A DNA stretch of 8,029 nt, taken from contig JAKEGR010000150.1 of assembly GCA_022615465.1 (NCBI GenBank), positions 1 to 8,029 on the forward strand, read 5' to 3'. Under the pieces are notes generated by a model. The model was not told where the DNA came from and searched no databases. It saw nothing but the letters and a program-made list of their open reading frames with translations. A program made the position numbers and the translations under genes. This document shows positions 1 to 6,235 of the stretch, piece after piece; the stretch's first letter is position 1; each line of letters opens with the position of its first letter. The DNA comes from Planctomycetota bacterium. GTDB taxonomy: Bacteria > Planctomycetota > Planctomycetia > Pirellulales > Lacipirellulaceae.

Positions 1-846
1 ATACGTCGTCACCACCAAGGCCCCCGGATACCATTCGACGAGTTGACCCGAGAACAGGCAGAGCCAAATCGCGGCATACGGCGGGCGCTGGCCTTGCAAC
101 ACATCCTTCAAAATCGCTTGGAACTCCGCAAACAGCGGCGATCCGGCCGGCGGCAACGGCCAGCGGACATTCACACGGTCGCAAAAGAACCGTTCACCAC
201 CGACGGTTTGCGGCGCCCCGCGAATATCGGAGGGATCGACAAAGGTGCGGAACCCTGGATGGACCGCGCCAATGTGGTAGTCCTCCAGGTACACTTCCAG
301 AAAAGCCTTCCAGTTAAGATCGTGCTCCTCGTCTTCGACGCGTTCCAGGACGTAGCCGATCGTTGACAATTCCGTCCAACCATCAAGTGCCGCCAGTTCG
401 CGGCGAATATCGCGCGGGCCGGTAAACAAGAGTTGATTCCACTCGTTTAGTTCGGTGCATTCGAGATGGAGGCACGGATTCTCCGGAAAATGGGGGGCGG
501 CAACCTGCCGGCCGTTGAGGTCGTAGGCCCAGTTGTGAATCGGGCAGGCAATGTTCTTCACGCGTCCGGAACCCGTGAGCATCCTCGCTTGGCGATGACG
601 ACAAACGTTGGAAACGAGTTGGGTCCGACCCTGATGGTACACCAGCAGCCTATCGGCCTGTCGTCCGTTGAGGGCAACGTAATCGCCCTCCTCGCGACCG
701 AGGGAAACATGGCCAGCGTAAGTTGGTCCGGCCGCGAACAATTCGCGCCGCTCGATCTCGAGAATCTCCGGATCAAAATACCATGAAACCGGTATGCCAA
801 CGTGCTCGCTATCCCGTGTATCACGGGTACTGGTTGCCGAAGCCAT
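1..846 (-). CDS. Rieske [2Fe-2S] ring-hydroxylating-type oxygenase, alpha subunit (3' end outside window)
   Basis: The frame is open from an ATG at 846 to the left edge (282 codons), so the C-terminus is missing. The N-terminal Rieske domain carries the cluster ligands C82, H84, C101 and H104 (CRH, 16 residues, then CPIH), followed by an NWAYDLNG stretch. The catalytic domain begins around residue 170 with NWKAFLEVYLEDYHIGAVHP. There H191 and H196 are the expected two histidines of the mononuclear iron site, and E188 is the likely bridge to the neighbouring Rieske centre. The third iron ligand, a C-terminal Asp, would lie beyond the window. The family uses O2 and electrons from a separate reductase to hydroxylate or demethylate organic substrates. 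No reductase or beta subunit is visible. The start is chosen because AGGGGG lies 7 nt upstream. It is downstream of the decarboxylase and probably co-transcribed. From memory it resembles a betaproteobacterial alpha-subunit group whose substrate I cannot name. The enzyme class is secure; the substrate is unknown. Confidence 0.9.
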   Translation of the reverse strand, partial: MASATSTRDTRDSEHVGIPVSWYFDPEILEIERRELFAAGPTYAGHVSLGREEGDYVALNGRQADRLLVYHQGRTQLVSNVCRHRQARMLTGSGRVKNIACPIHNWAYDLNGRQVAAPHFPENPCLHLECTELNEWNQLLFTGPRDIRRELAALDGWTELSTIGYVLERVEDEEHDLNWKAFLEVYLEDYHIGAVHPGFRTFVDPSDIRGAPQTVGGERFFCDRVNVRWPLPPAGSPLFAEFQAILKDVLQGQRPPYAAIWLCLFSGQLVEWYPGALVVTTY

Positions 847-853
847 TACGACA

Positions 854-859
854 CCCCCT
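854..859 (-). promoter_or_regulatory. Shine-Dalgarno of the Rieske oxygenase gene
   Basis: AGGGGG on the minus strand, 7 nt before the ATG at 846. It decides the start: an in-frame ATG at 918 also opens the frame but would add 24 residues with no family resemblance (including a CPTC motif). Confidence 0.6.
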
Positions 860-937
860 GGGCAGGTCGGGCATTTCAAGTCCAACGACGTGCATGAACT
901 TCCGATTGCCGATTCCATGCTACGAAGCCGGGCGTGA

Positions 938-2413
938 TCAATGATCAACAACGCGAATTGTAGCGAGCGATGAATCGCTGGCATATGGGTGCGCCCCGGC
1001 AGAACGCAATTGCCGGCACACGTCGAGCGTATCGTCTGTCACACGTTCTCCAGGCATCAATAATGGAATGCCGGGTGGGTAGAACATGACCATCTCGGCG
1101 CACACCTGACCAGCAGCCTGGTCAAGCGGAACCACTTTTTTGCGTCCTAGCGCCGCTTCGCGCGGCGCGAGAGCCAGCGGCGGGGTTGGCGGCTGCAACA
1201 ACCTCTCGTCGATAAACTGAGAGTCACCACGACGCGGCCGCGGGCTGCTGCTCACGGCACGCAAACCGGCCAGAAGACGCTCTCGCGCTGGCAGATCGTC
1301 ACGCGGGCTGAAGAGGTAAACGACGTTGAACCAGTCGGCCATCTCGTCTTCGACGCGGTACTCCGTACGCAAGAAGCGTTCTACTTCATAGCCGGTCCAA
1401 CCCGTGCCGCTGACGTTCACGACGACGCGGAGCGGGTCGCGACGATGGCCGCGCAGCCGCGAATCGTTCTCCGGCCGCAAAACGCGCAGGCCGGGCATTG
1501 TTTCGATTTCATCCTCAAGCCGCTTTGTTTCTTCGACGGCAGTTGCAAACAGCCTGCGTCCTTCACGCCACAGCCAGTGTCGCGTTGCATCCAGGGACGC
1601 CAGCAGCAAGTAGCTGGGACTGGTCGATTGGAGGAAATTTAGCGCGTCGCGTACCTGCATCGCGTCGATCGGTGAACGGTTTCCCACATGAAGCTGCGCC
1701 GATCCTACCAAGGAGCCAAGCGTTTTGTGGCAACTTTGCACGACCAAATCGGCACCCGCGGCAAGGGCCGGCACGGGGCCCCCAGGCGGCACGAAGTGCA
1801 GGTGCGCGCCATGCGCTTCATCGACGATCAGCGGCACCTGCCGCGAGCGGCACAGCGCAACGATCTCCGTGAGATCTCCTGCCAAACCATAATAGCTGGG
1901 CCGAGTCAGCAGGACCGCTGCCGGTCGTGGTTCCATGTCCAGCGTCTCGGCCAGCCGCTCCACGGTGACTCCGAGCGCGCCGCATTCGGAAAGCACATTG
2001 TGTGGGATAAACCGCGGCACCGCTCCCGACAGCACGAGTCCCGCAACCACCGAGCGGTGGATATTACGCGGCAGCGCGATGGTTTGTCCTGGTGGTACCG
2101 CGGACAGCATCGCCGTGGCAACGCCGAGCGTCGATCCGGCCGAGAGAAAGAACGTTTCGGTTGCCCCGAACAGATCAGCAGCCAGCGCCTGGGCTTCGCG
2201 CACGCAGCCTGTCGGATGCAACGTGTTGTCCGTGGCGGTCATGGCCGGCAAGTCGAGGGCTAACCCTCGCTTGCCGACCAATGCCGCGATTTCCGGAGCA
2301 GCACAGTGGCCGCCTTTGTGCCCGGGGGTGTGAAACGGGTAAATGCCGCTCTGCGCGTAAGCTGTTAGAGTATCCAGCAGCGGTTTGCGCTCGTGGTCTA
2401 GCGTTCCCGTCAC
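938..2413 (-). CDS. Orn/Lys/Arg-type PLP-dependent decarboxylase, short (YaaO-like) form
   Basis: A 491-residue fold-type I PLP enzyme of the Orn/Lys/Arg decarboxylase family. The N-terminus has FHTPGHKGG (residues 27-35). SAGST (91-95) should bind the cofactor phosphate, DEAHGAH (198-204) contributes the Asp that contacts the pyridine nitrogen, and K230 in SCHKTLGSL is the Schiff-base lysine. The small C-terminal domain carries YPPGIPLLMPGE (445-456), typical of the family. The length matches the ~490-residue biosynthetic type related to Bacillus SpeA/YaaO, without the N-terminal wing domain of the ~710-residue inducible enterobacterial enzymes. It should decarboxylate arginine, lysine or ornithine to the diamine or agmatine in the cytoplasm; which one cannot be read from sequence. 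It starts with GTG in a GTGA overlap with the stop of the DUF3326 gene, with GGAGC 10 nt upstream inside that gene, implying translational coupling. The Rieske gene follows after 91 bp. Confidence 0.93.
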   Translation of the reverse strand: MTGTLDHERKPLLDTLTAYAQSGIYPFHTPGHKGGHCAAPEIAALVGKRGLALDLPAMTATDNTLHPTGCVREAQALAADLFGATETFFLSAGSTLGVATAMLSAVPPGQTIALPRNIHRSVVAGLVLSGAVPRFIPHNVLSECGALGVTVERLAETLDMEPRPAAVLLTRPSYYGLAGDLTEIVALCRSRQVPLIVDEAHGAHLHFVPPGGPVPALAAGADLVVQSCHKTLGSLVGSAQLHVGNRSPIDAMQVRDALNFLQSTSPSYLLLASLDATRHWLWREGRRLFATAVEETKRLEDEIETMPGLRVLRPENDSRLRGHRRDPLRVVVNVSGTGWTGYEVERFLRTEYRVEDEMADWFNVVYLFSPRDDLPARERLLAGLRAVSSSPRPRRGDSQFIDERLLQPPTPPLALAPREAALGRKKVVPLDQAAGQVCAEMVMFYPPGIPLLMPGERVTDDTLDVCRQLRSAGAHPYASDSSLATIRVVDH

Positions 2414-3990
2414 TCGCCGCCAAGCTCCGTCAGTAGGTCCGACGCCGCTTGCCCGTTCTCAACGATCACGGTAATCGGCTTCGTCCGGCGGCCCTTGGCG
2501 GTGCCATTCGCGTGGCCATTGCCAATGGCATGACCGTTCTTGGCGGTGCCGTTGGCGTGACCATTGGACTGGCCGTTGCCATGGTGGCCATTCGCGTGAC
2601 CGTTTGCCGTAATGCTCTTGCCTCGGCCGTTTCCGTTGCGGGATACCTTGGTCTCAACAACCACGGGTGCCGCAACACGTTCGATCCGCAGCGGACGCAT
2701 GGGCCGTTCGAGCGTTGCAGGCGCCACGCCGGCCTTCATCGCAGTTAGGATGCCGGCCGCCTCGTAGTAATTAGCGGCGTACTGCAATTGTCCAGGCCGG
2801 AACGGCAAGGCCCGCAGGTCGTTTCGCATCAAGTTGGTGTTATTGCGAACCGCGACCACCGGAATGCCCTGCTCTACCGCGGCGAGTGTCGGCAAGCCAA
2901 CGCAGCCGTCGGGAATGACCAGACAGGAAACGTCTTCTGCCGTGATGATCGAGGGGTCGTATACCCCGGACGGATTCACCACAACCTGCGGCGCCCTATT
3001 CAGGCCCTTCAAGACACAGAACAGATAGGTTGTCGAGATGATCTCGGCAGCCTTCCGCGGCTCGACCACTCCCCAGCTCTCAGTCCGCAGCGCTTCGCTG
3101 CTCATCGTCGGCGCGTGGGCCGAGGGAACATCGAGCACGGAGGAGGTGAGGTGGGTGAGAATCGCCTCGACGCCGCCCCACGGGTTTGGCCCGCCTTCGC
3201 CGAAATACGAACGGTGAAGCTCCACCGTGTCGATATGCGGCGTGATTCGGGTCGCCAAGGCCACGGCATCGTAAGAGCCGCGTTTCTCGTGTAATAGATC
3301 CAGCAAATGGCCGAGGCGCTCGACGCGGCCGGTCACACGGCCCGAGTCGGACACGCCGGTCTGCATGAAAAGCTCCTTCTCCAGGACGACCACTTCGCTG
3401 ATATCCATGCCCAGCGTCGCGCGGGCGCCTTCGGCGCAGTTGATCGTGTTATCCACGACGTTTGGCGCGTCAGGGCGTTCTTCGGTTACCAACAGCACGC
3501 GATTCTGGCGGATTTTGCGTAGCCCTGCGGTGCCCATCAGCAGACGGCAGATGACGCTGCCCTCGACATACAGGCAGTTCTCGGTTTGCTCATTCACATC
3601 CGAGGCATTCACGACATTCGGGTGTAGTACAAGCTGGTCGCATACGCGCGCCAACAGCCGGGCTGCCGGCGTAGCGTCGCCCGCATGGCCACCAATCGCG
3701 CAGTCGACACCGGTCGGAATCAGCATCACCGCGTTGAACGCGTTGGTGCGAGCATGCCGCCGGGGGCGGAAGTCGAATACAGAGACCTCTTCATTCGATG
3801 CATTGTGGACCTTCGGCTCAACGGCCTCGATCTCGCACAGATGGCCGGCGCGAGTCTTGCCCGTCACAGCGACGCGAAGCGGAGTCACCCCCGGGCCGAA
3901 CGCCAGATCGACCGCATCCTTAAGGTTGGTCAAAGGCGACTTGCCGCCGAGTAGGTGGCGAATGGTAAGTTGTTGCGAAGAAACTTTCAT
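2410..3990 (-). CDS. DUF3326 family protein with N-terminal extension and Asn/Gly/His-rich tail
   Basis: A 526-residue protein of unknown function. Residues ~85-425 match the DUF3326 family, best known to me from cyanobacteria, with blocks LIPTGVDCAIGGHAGD (90-105), LHPNVVNASDVN (122-133), NPWGGVEAILTHL (269-281), PSAHAP (289-294) and VIPDGCVGLPTL (358-369). I see no signal peptide or membrane segment, so it is probably cytoplasmic. Residues 1-84 form an additional N-terminal module not in the shorter cyanobacterial proteins I recall (about 340-350 residues). Residues 452-500 are a low-complexity NGH/NGN linker, followed by an ordered-looking tail, KPITVIVENGQAASDLLTEL. The frame stays open upstream to 4242, but the start at 3990 is chosen because AGGAG lies 11 nt before it and the upstream 84 codons run through a palindromic repeat. 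It is the first gene of the presumed operon and overlaps the decarboxylase by 4 nt. Family assignment is from memory of conserved blocks; the enzymatic role is unknown. Confidence 0.85.
   Translation of the reverse strand: MKVSSQQLTIRHLLGGKSPLTNLKDAVDLAFGPGVTPLRVAVTGKTRAGHLCEIEAVEPKVHNASNEEVSVFDFRPRRHARTNAFNAVMLIPTGVDCAIGGHAGDATPAARLLARVCDQLVLHPNVVNASDVNEQTENCLYVEGSVICRLLMGTAGLRKIRQNRVLLVTEERPDAPNVVDNTINCAEGARATLGMDISEVVVLEKELFMQTGVSDSGRVTGRVERLGHLLDLLHEKRGSYDAVALATRITPHIDTVELHRSYFGEGGPNPWGGVEAILTHLTSSVLDVPSAHAPTMSSEALRTESWGVVEPRKAAEIISTTYLFCVLKGLNRAPQVVVNPSGVYDPSIITAEDVSCLVIPDGCVGLPTLAAVEQGIPVVAVRNNTNLMRNDLRALPFRPGQLQYAANYYEAAGILTAMKAGVAPATLERPMRPLRIERVAAPVVVETKVSRNGNGRGKSITANGHANGHHGNGQSNGHANGTAKNGHAIGNGHANGTAKGRRTKPITVIVENGQAASDLLTELGGE
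2491..2637 (-). repeat. Degenerate in-frame repeat encoding NGH-rich linker of the DUF3326 protein
   Basis: This DNA encodes residues 452-500, built from variants of NGHANG. The clearest copy pair encodes GHANGTAK twice, 15 residues apart (residues 477-484 and 492-499). In DNA, a 12-bp identical block (2494-2505 and 2539-2550) recurs at a 45-bp period, followed by diverged sequence. The repeat keeps frame and contains several histidines. It is probably a flexible linker; metal binding is possible but unproven. Confidence 0.8.
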
Positions 3991-4001
3991 AATAAGCGCA
4001 G

Positions 4002-4006
4002 CTCCT
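4002..4006 (-). promoter_or_regulatory. Shine-Dalgarno of the DUF3326 gene
   Basis: AGGAG on the minus strand, 11 nt before the ATG at 3990. The spacing is slightly long, but it is the only good ribosome site near the beginning of conserved-looking protein and supports this start over the open frame reaching back to 4242. Confidence 0.5.
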
Positions 4007-4067
4007 ATACAGAGTTTTTCTAGTGTGGAGTGGAGCAGTCTCAGCTTGAATCGACGTGTAGCCGCCG

Positions 4068-4131
4068 GGTACCACTGGCTCCGCCAGTGCCTGTTTCGGC
4101 CGCGAGAAACACTGGCAAAGCCAATGGTTCC
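4068..4131. repeat. 64-nt nested palindrome, REP/BIME-like
   Basis: Two arms are near reverse complements around a short centre: GGTACCACTGGCTCCGCCAG... on the left and ...GCCAATGGTTCC on the right. Each arm contains its own hairpin: CACTGGC-TCC-GCCAGTG (4073-4089, perfect) and CACTGGC-AAA-GCCAATG (4110-4126, one mismatch). A third stem, TGTTTC/GAAACA (4092-4097 and 4106-4111), closes the centre. The result is a cruciform or three-hairpin fold. It starts 78 nt upstream of the DUF3326 start, so it would sit in that gene's leader if transcription begins further upstream. No T-tract follows on either side, so it is not a standard terminator. I recall similar CACTGGC palindromes between genes in Pirellulales genomes, but only one copy is present here. 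Confidence 0.65.
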
Positions 4132-4442
4132 GTAAACTTGCGATCCGCCTTGACCAAACAATGAACCGGGTAGACGGCTGCCGCAAGAAGCTAGCAGCCA
4201 CGTGTCAGAGAGAGAGCCGGGACACACAAAATCTCGGCTCAAAGAGGTCGACTCAACGACGAATGCGCTCGCGCCAACCCATGAGACAGGGAGAGACCGG
4301 AATGCGAAGAACCTCCCAGTCCCACTTCGGACGACGGGACGGGCGAACCGACCGAAGTCGGCGGCGCAGCTTCAGCATTCCTATGGTCAAGGCAAAGTTC
4401 ACGCAGGTGGCCTTCGGTAGTATCGGTCTCGATGGGGTGCGA

Positions 4443-4466
4443 GGCGGCCGCTGCCGCCCAGTTTTC
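4443..4466 (+). terminator. Terminator-like hairpin on the plus strand
   Basis: GGCGGC (4443-4448), tetraloop CGCT, GCCGCC (4453-4458), then CAGTTTTC. A perfect 6-bp GC stem followed by a short T-run fits a weak intrinsic terminator for rightward transcription. No plus-strand gene lies upstream to use it, so it could end a small RNA, insulate the permease promoter, or be chance in GC-rich DNA. Confidence 0.3.
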
Positions 4467-4504
4467 TCATCTCATCAATCGGCGAGGAAGCCTCGCTAAC
4501 TTCG

Positions 4505-4533
4505 AGAATACTTTATGCTGGCAAATTCTACAA
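4505..4533 (-). promoter_or_regulatory. Possible sigma-70-like promoter in an AT-rich island
   Basis: The region around 4497-4550 is distinctly AT-rich compared with its surroundings. On the minus strand it reads TTGTAG, a 17-bp spacer, then TATTCT, giving moderate -35 and -10 matches directed at the DUF3326 operon, about 515 nt upstream of its start. On the plus strand TACAAT (4529-4534) is a fair -10 without a recognisable -35 and could serve the permease. Both readings are weak, since planctomycete promoters match the sigma-70 consensus poorly. Confidence 0.25.
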
Positions 4534-4567
4534 TTATTTTTCCTCGCGTAAAGGGCGAAATCGGGCT

Positions 4568-4828
4568 GTGGCACGGATTGATGGCAAGATGGCAGCGGTC
4601 GCGAGCCAAGTGGCGGGCGCGGGCGGCTGCAATCTGCTCGACCCCACCGCGCTGCTGTTCGACGTACCACTGACCACCAATGCCGTTTCCGTGGCGGCCG
4701 CGATAGCATCTAATACGCCGCAGTGCGGGGATGGTTCATTACGACTCAAACGGTGCTCGCCCGCTGTTGGGCCGCCGTCCGTACCGCAAGGCCGCAAAAC
4801 ACTCTTGGTGGTGCATGGATCGATCTGA
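4568..4828 (+). pseudogene. Doubtful small open frame before the permease, possible gene remnant
   Basis: A GTG-started frame of 86 codons overlaps the permease start by 14 nt. In its middle (about 4600-4710) the codons look like real coding sequence, with mostly G or C at third positions and an Ala/Val/Leu-rich product (VASQVAGAGGC, LLFDVPLTTNAVSVAAAIAS). The second half looks non-coding. I recognise no family and see no ribosome site. It may be a leader peptide, a decayed gene or chance. Confidence 0.15.
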
Positions 4829-6224
4829 ATCAACGTCGTCTCAGGAGCCTCGGCTCGGGCTGTGGGACTCCGTGAGCATCATCCTGGGCATCGTCGTCGG
4901 TACGGCGATCTTCAAGACGCCTGCCGCGGTGTTTCAGAACACCAGTGGACCTTGGGCTGCGTTGGGCGCTTGGCTGCTGGGCGGCCTGCTATCGCTGTGT
5001 GGGGCCTTTTGCTACGCCGAACTGGCCACGGCCTACCCGCGCGACGGAGGCGACTACGAGTATCTGTCACGCGCCTTCGGACGGTGGGTTGGGTTCCTTT
5101 TCGGGTGGGCGCAACTGACGGTGATCGTCGGCGGCAATATCGGCATTATGGCTTATGCCTTTGCCGACTATGCCGCTCGAATCTGGCCGAGTCTGGCGGT
5201 CCACAAGGCCCCGCTGGCCGTGTTGCCGGTCGTCCTGCTATCGGCGGCCAACGCCAGTGGCGCGGCGGCGGGCAAAACGACGCAAAATGCTCTGACTTTG
5301 GCGAAGGTGTTTGGTCTGGCCGGCGTGATCTTGGGCGGATTGTGGGCAGGTGGCAGAGACCACGGGAGCGCGCCGCCGCTTGCGACCGAGGGAGGCTCGT
5401 CCCTGGCCGCCTTCGGCCTGGCGATGGTTTTCGTCCTTTACGCCTACGGAGGCTGGGAGCATGCCGCGTTTGTGGCCGCGGAAGTCCGTGACCAGCACCG
5501 CAATCTGCCGCGCGCACTCCTGCTCGGCATCGCCGGCATTTCCGCCATTTATTTGGCTACCAACGTCGCGTATCTGGCAGCCCTTGGCTTTGAGGGCGCG
5601 AGGCAATCGCCGACCCCAGCGGCCGATGTGCTACAACAAGCCCTTGGTCCCTGGGGCGCCACGGCGATCAGTCTGCTCGTGATGTGCTCGGCTCTTGGGG
5701 CGATCAATGGCATGATCTTCACCGCATCGCGGATGTTCGCCGTTTGGGGAGGCGACTTCCCACGGCTCGCATGGCTTGGGGGCTGGAATCGACAGACGGC
5801 CGCGCCGGTTGCCGCCATTGCCGCCCAGGGGCTTATGGCCGTGCTCATGATCCTTGCGGTCGGCACGGAACACGGCCAACGGTGGTTTGATCGAACGCTT
5901 GCAGGCGTCGGTTTTGCTGGCTTGCCGTGGGACGAATACTTCGGTGGCTTCGAAACACTCGTGGCTGGTACGGCACCGATTTTTTGGGCGTTCTTCCTCC
6001 TGACCGGAGTAGCCTTGTTCGTGCTTCGGCTGCGTGACCCGGCCACGCCTCGACCATTCCCGACGCCGCTTTATCCGCTGACACCGCTCGTTTTCTGTGC
6101 GACGTGCGTCTCCATGCTCTATGCCAGCGTCGCCTACGCCGGGTGGCTTTCGTTACTGGGCCTTGTGCCACTTGCCATCGGCGTACCCGTGTATTGCTTC
6201 GCCAGGCACTGCCGCGACGAATGA
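4815..6224 (+). CDS. APC-superfamily amino acid permease
   Basis: A 469-residue integral membrane protein with about 12 hydrophobic segments (approximate starts at residues 17, 46, 92, 133, 160, 197, 233, 283, 329, 379, 421 and 443). TM1 carries the unwound-helix motif ILGIVVGTAIF (22-32), the equivalent of the substrate-binding GSGIF motif. TM2 ends in CYAELATAYPRDGGDYEYL (66-84), highly characteristic of the amino acid/polyamine/organocation family. TM6 has LYAYGGWEHAAFVAAEVRD, and the NLPRA loop follows. It should carry amino acids or related amines across the cytoplasmic membrane; the substrate is not assignable. The start at 4815 is preferred over the in-frame ATG at 4731 because it puts a short hydrophilic stretch before TM1. 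Neither start has a good ribosome site, so it is uncertain by 28 residues. It is divergent from the DUF3326-decarboxylase operon and convergent with the GH127 gene. Confidence 0.92.
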   Translation: MDRSESTSSQEPRLGLWDSVSIILGIVVGTAIFKTPAAVFQNTSGPWAALGAWLLGGLLSLCGAFCYAELATAYPRDGGDYEYLSRAFGRWVGFLFGWAQLTVIVGGNIGIMAYAFADYAARIWPSLAVHKAPLAVLPVVLLSAANASGAAAGKTTQNALTLAKVFGLAGVILGGLWAGGRDHGSAPPLATEGGSSLAAFGLAMVFVLYAYGGWEHAAFVAAEVRDQHRNLPRALLLGIAGISAIYLATNVAYLAALGFEGARQSPTPAADVLQQALGPWGATAISLLVMCSALGAINGMIFTASRMFAVWGGDFPRLAWLGGWNRQTAAPVAAIAAQGLMAVLMILAVGTEHGQRWFDRTLAGVGFAGLPWDEYFGGFETLVAGTAPIFWAFFLLTGVALFVLRLRDPATPRPFPTPLYPLTPLVFCATCVSMLYASVAYAGWLSLLGLVPLAIGVPVYCFARHCRDE

Positions 6225-6234
6225 TCGGGCGATC
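6223..6234. repeat. Short palindrome between convergent genes
   Basis: GATCG-GG-CGATC spans the permease stop and the 11-bp gap before the stop of the GH127 gene. The stem is only 5 bp with no T-run, so it is a poor terminator, but no better one is visible between the two convergent genes. Confidence 0.3.
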
Positions 6235-6235
6235 C

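Larger units (their letters stand above)
3991..4814. other. 824-bp non-coding region between divergent operons
   Basis: No convincing gene is visible. Open frames here have compositionally odd, Arg/Ser/Gln-rich products without recognisable motifs. From left to right it holds a ribosome site for the DUF3326 gene, a 64-nt nested palindrome (4068-4131), short inverted repeats (GGCTGC/GCAGCC at 4176-4199; GAGCCG/CGGCTC at 4214-4240; ACTTCGG/CCGAAGT at 4324-4358, overlapping CCGAC-CGAA-GTCGG at 4348-4361), a terminator-like hairpin (4443-4466), a further hairpin GCGAGG-AAG-CCTCGC (4482-4496), an AT-rich island (~4497-4550) and a coding-like open frame (4568-4828). I saw no tRNA and no known riboswitch core. 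The length is generous for two divergent promoters alone, so an unannotated RNA or a decayed gene is possible. Confidence 0.6.

Noticed and set aside
847..918. Earlier ATG for the Rieske gene adding a CPTC-containing leader
   Set aside because: The ATG at 846 has a much better ribosome site at proper spacing, and the added residues do not resemble the family.
935..947. Two tandem TGATCA palindromes over the decarboxylase stop codon
   Set aside because: Striking to the eye, but too short for a terminator and without any other support as an operator.
1688..2263. 191-codon plus-strand open frame inside the decarboxylase
   Set aside because: It is antisense to the most conserved part of the decarboxylase and its Arg/Gln/His-rich product is typical of a shadow frame.
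3365..4135. 256-codon plus-strand open frame antisense to the DUF3326 gene
   Set aside because: It is a shadow of a GC-rich gene. The product is Ser/Arg/Thr-rich with no motif, while the opposite strand shows clear family blocks.
3991..4242. N-terminal extension of the DUF3326 protein by 84 residues
   Set aside because: The added codons run through the palindromic repeat, look compositionally random, and the ATG at 3990 has an AGGAG site.
4161..4499. 112-codon plus-strand open frame in the intergenic region
   Set aside because: The product is Arg/Ser/Gln-rich without motifs, it lacks a ribosome site, and it runs through the terminator-like hairpin.
4534..4833. 99-codon minus-strand open frame before the permease
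   Set aside because: It overlaps the permease start on the opposite strand, shows no recognisable domain and has no ribosome site.
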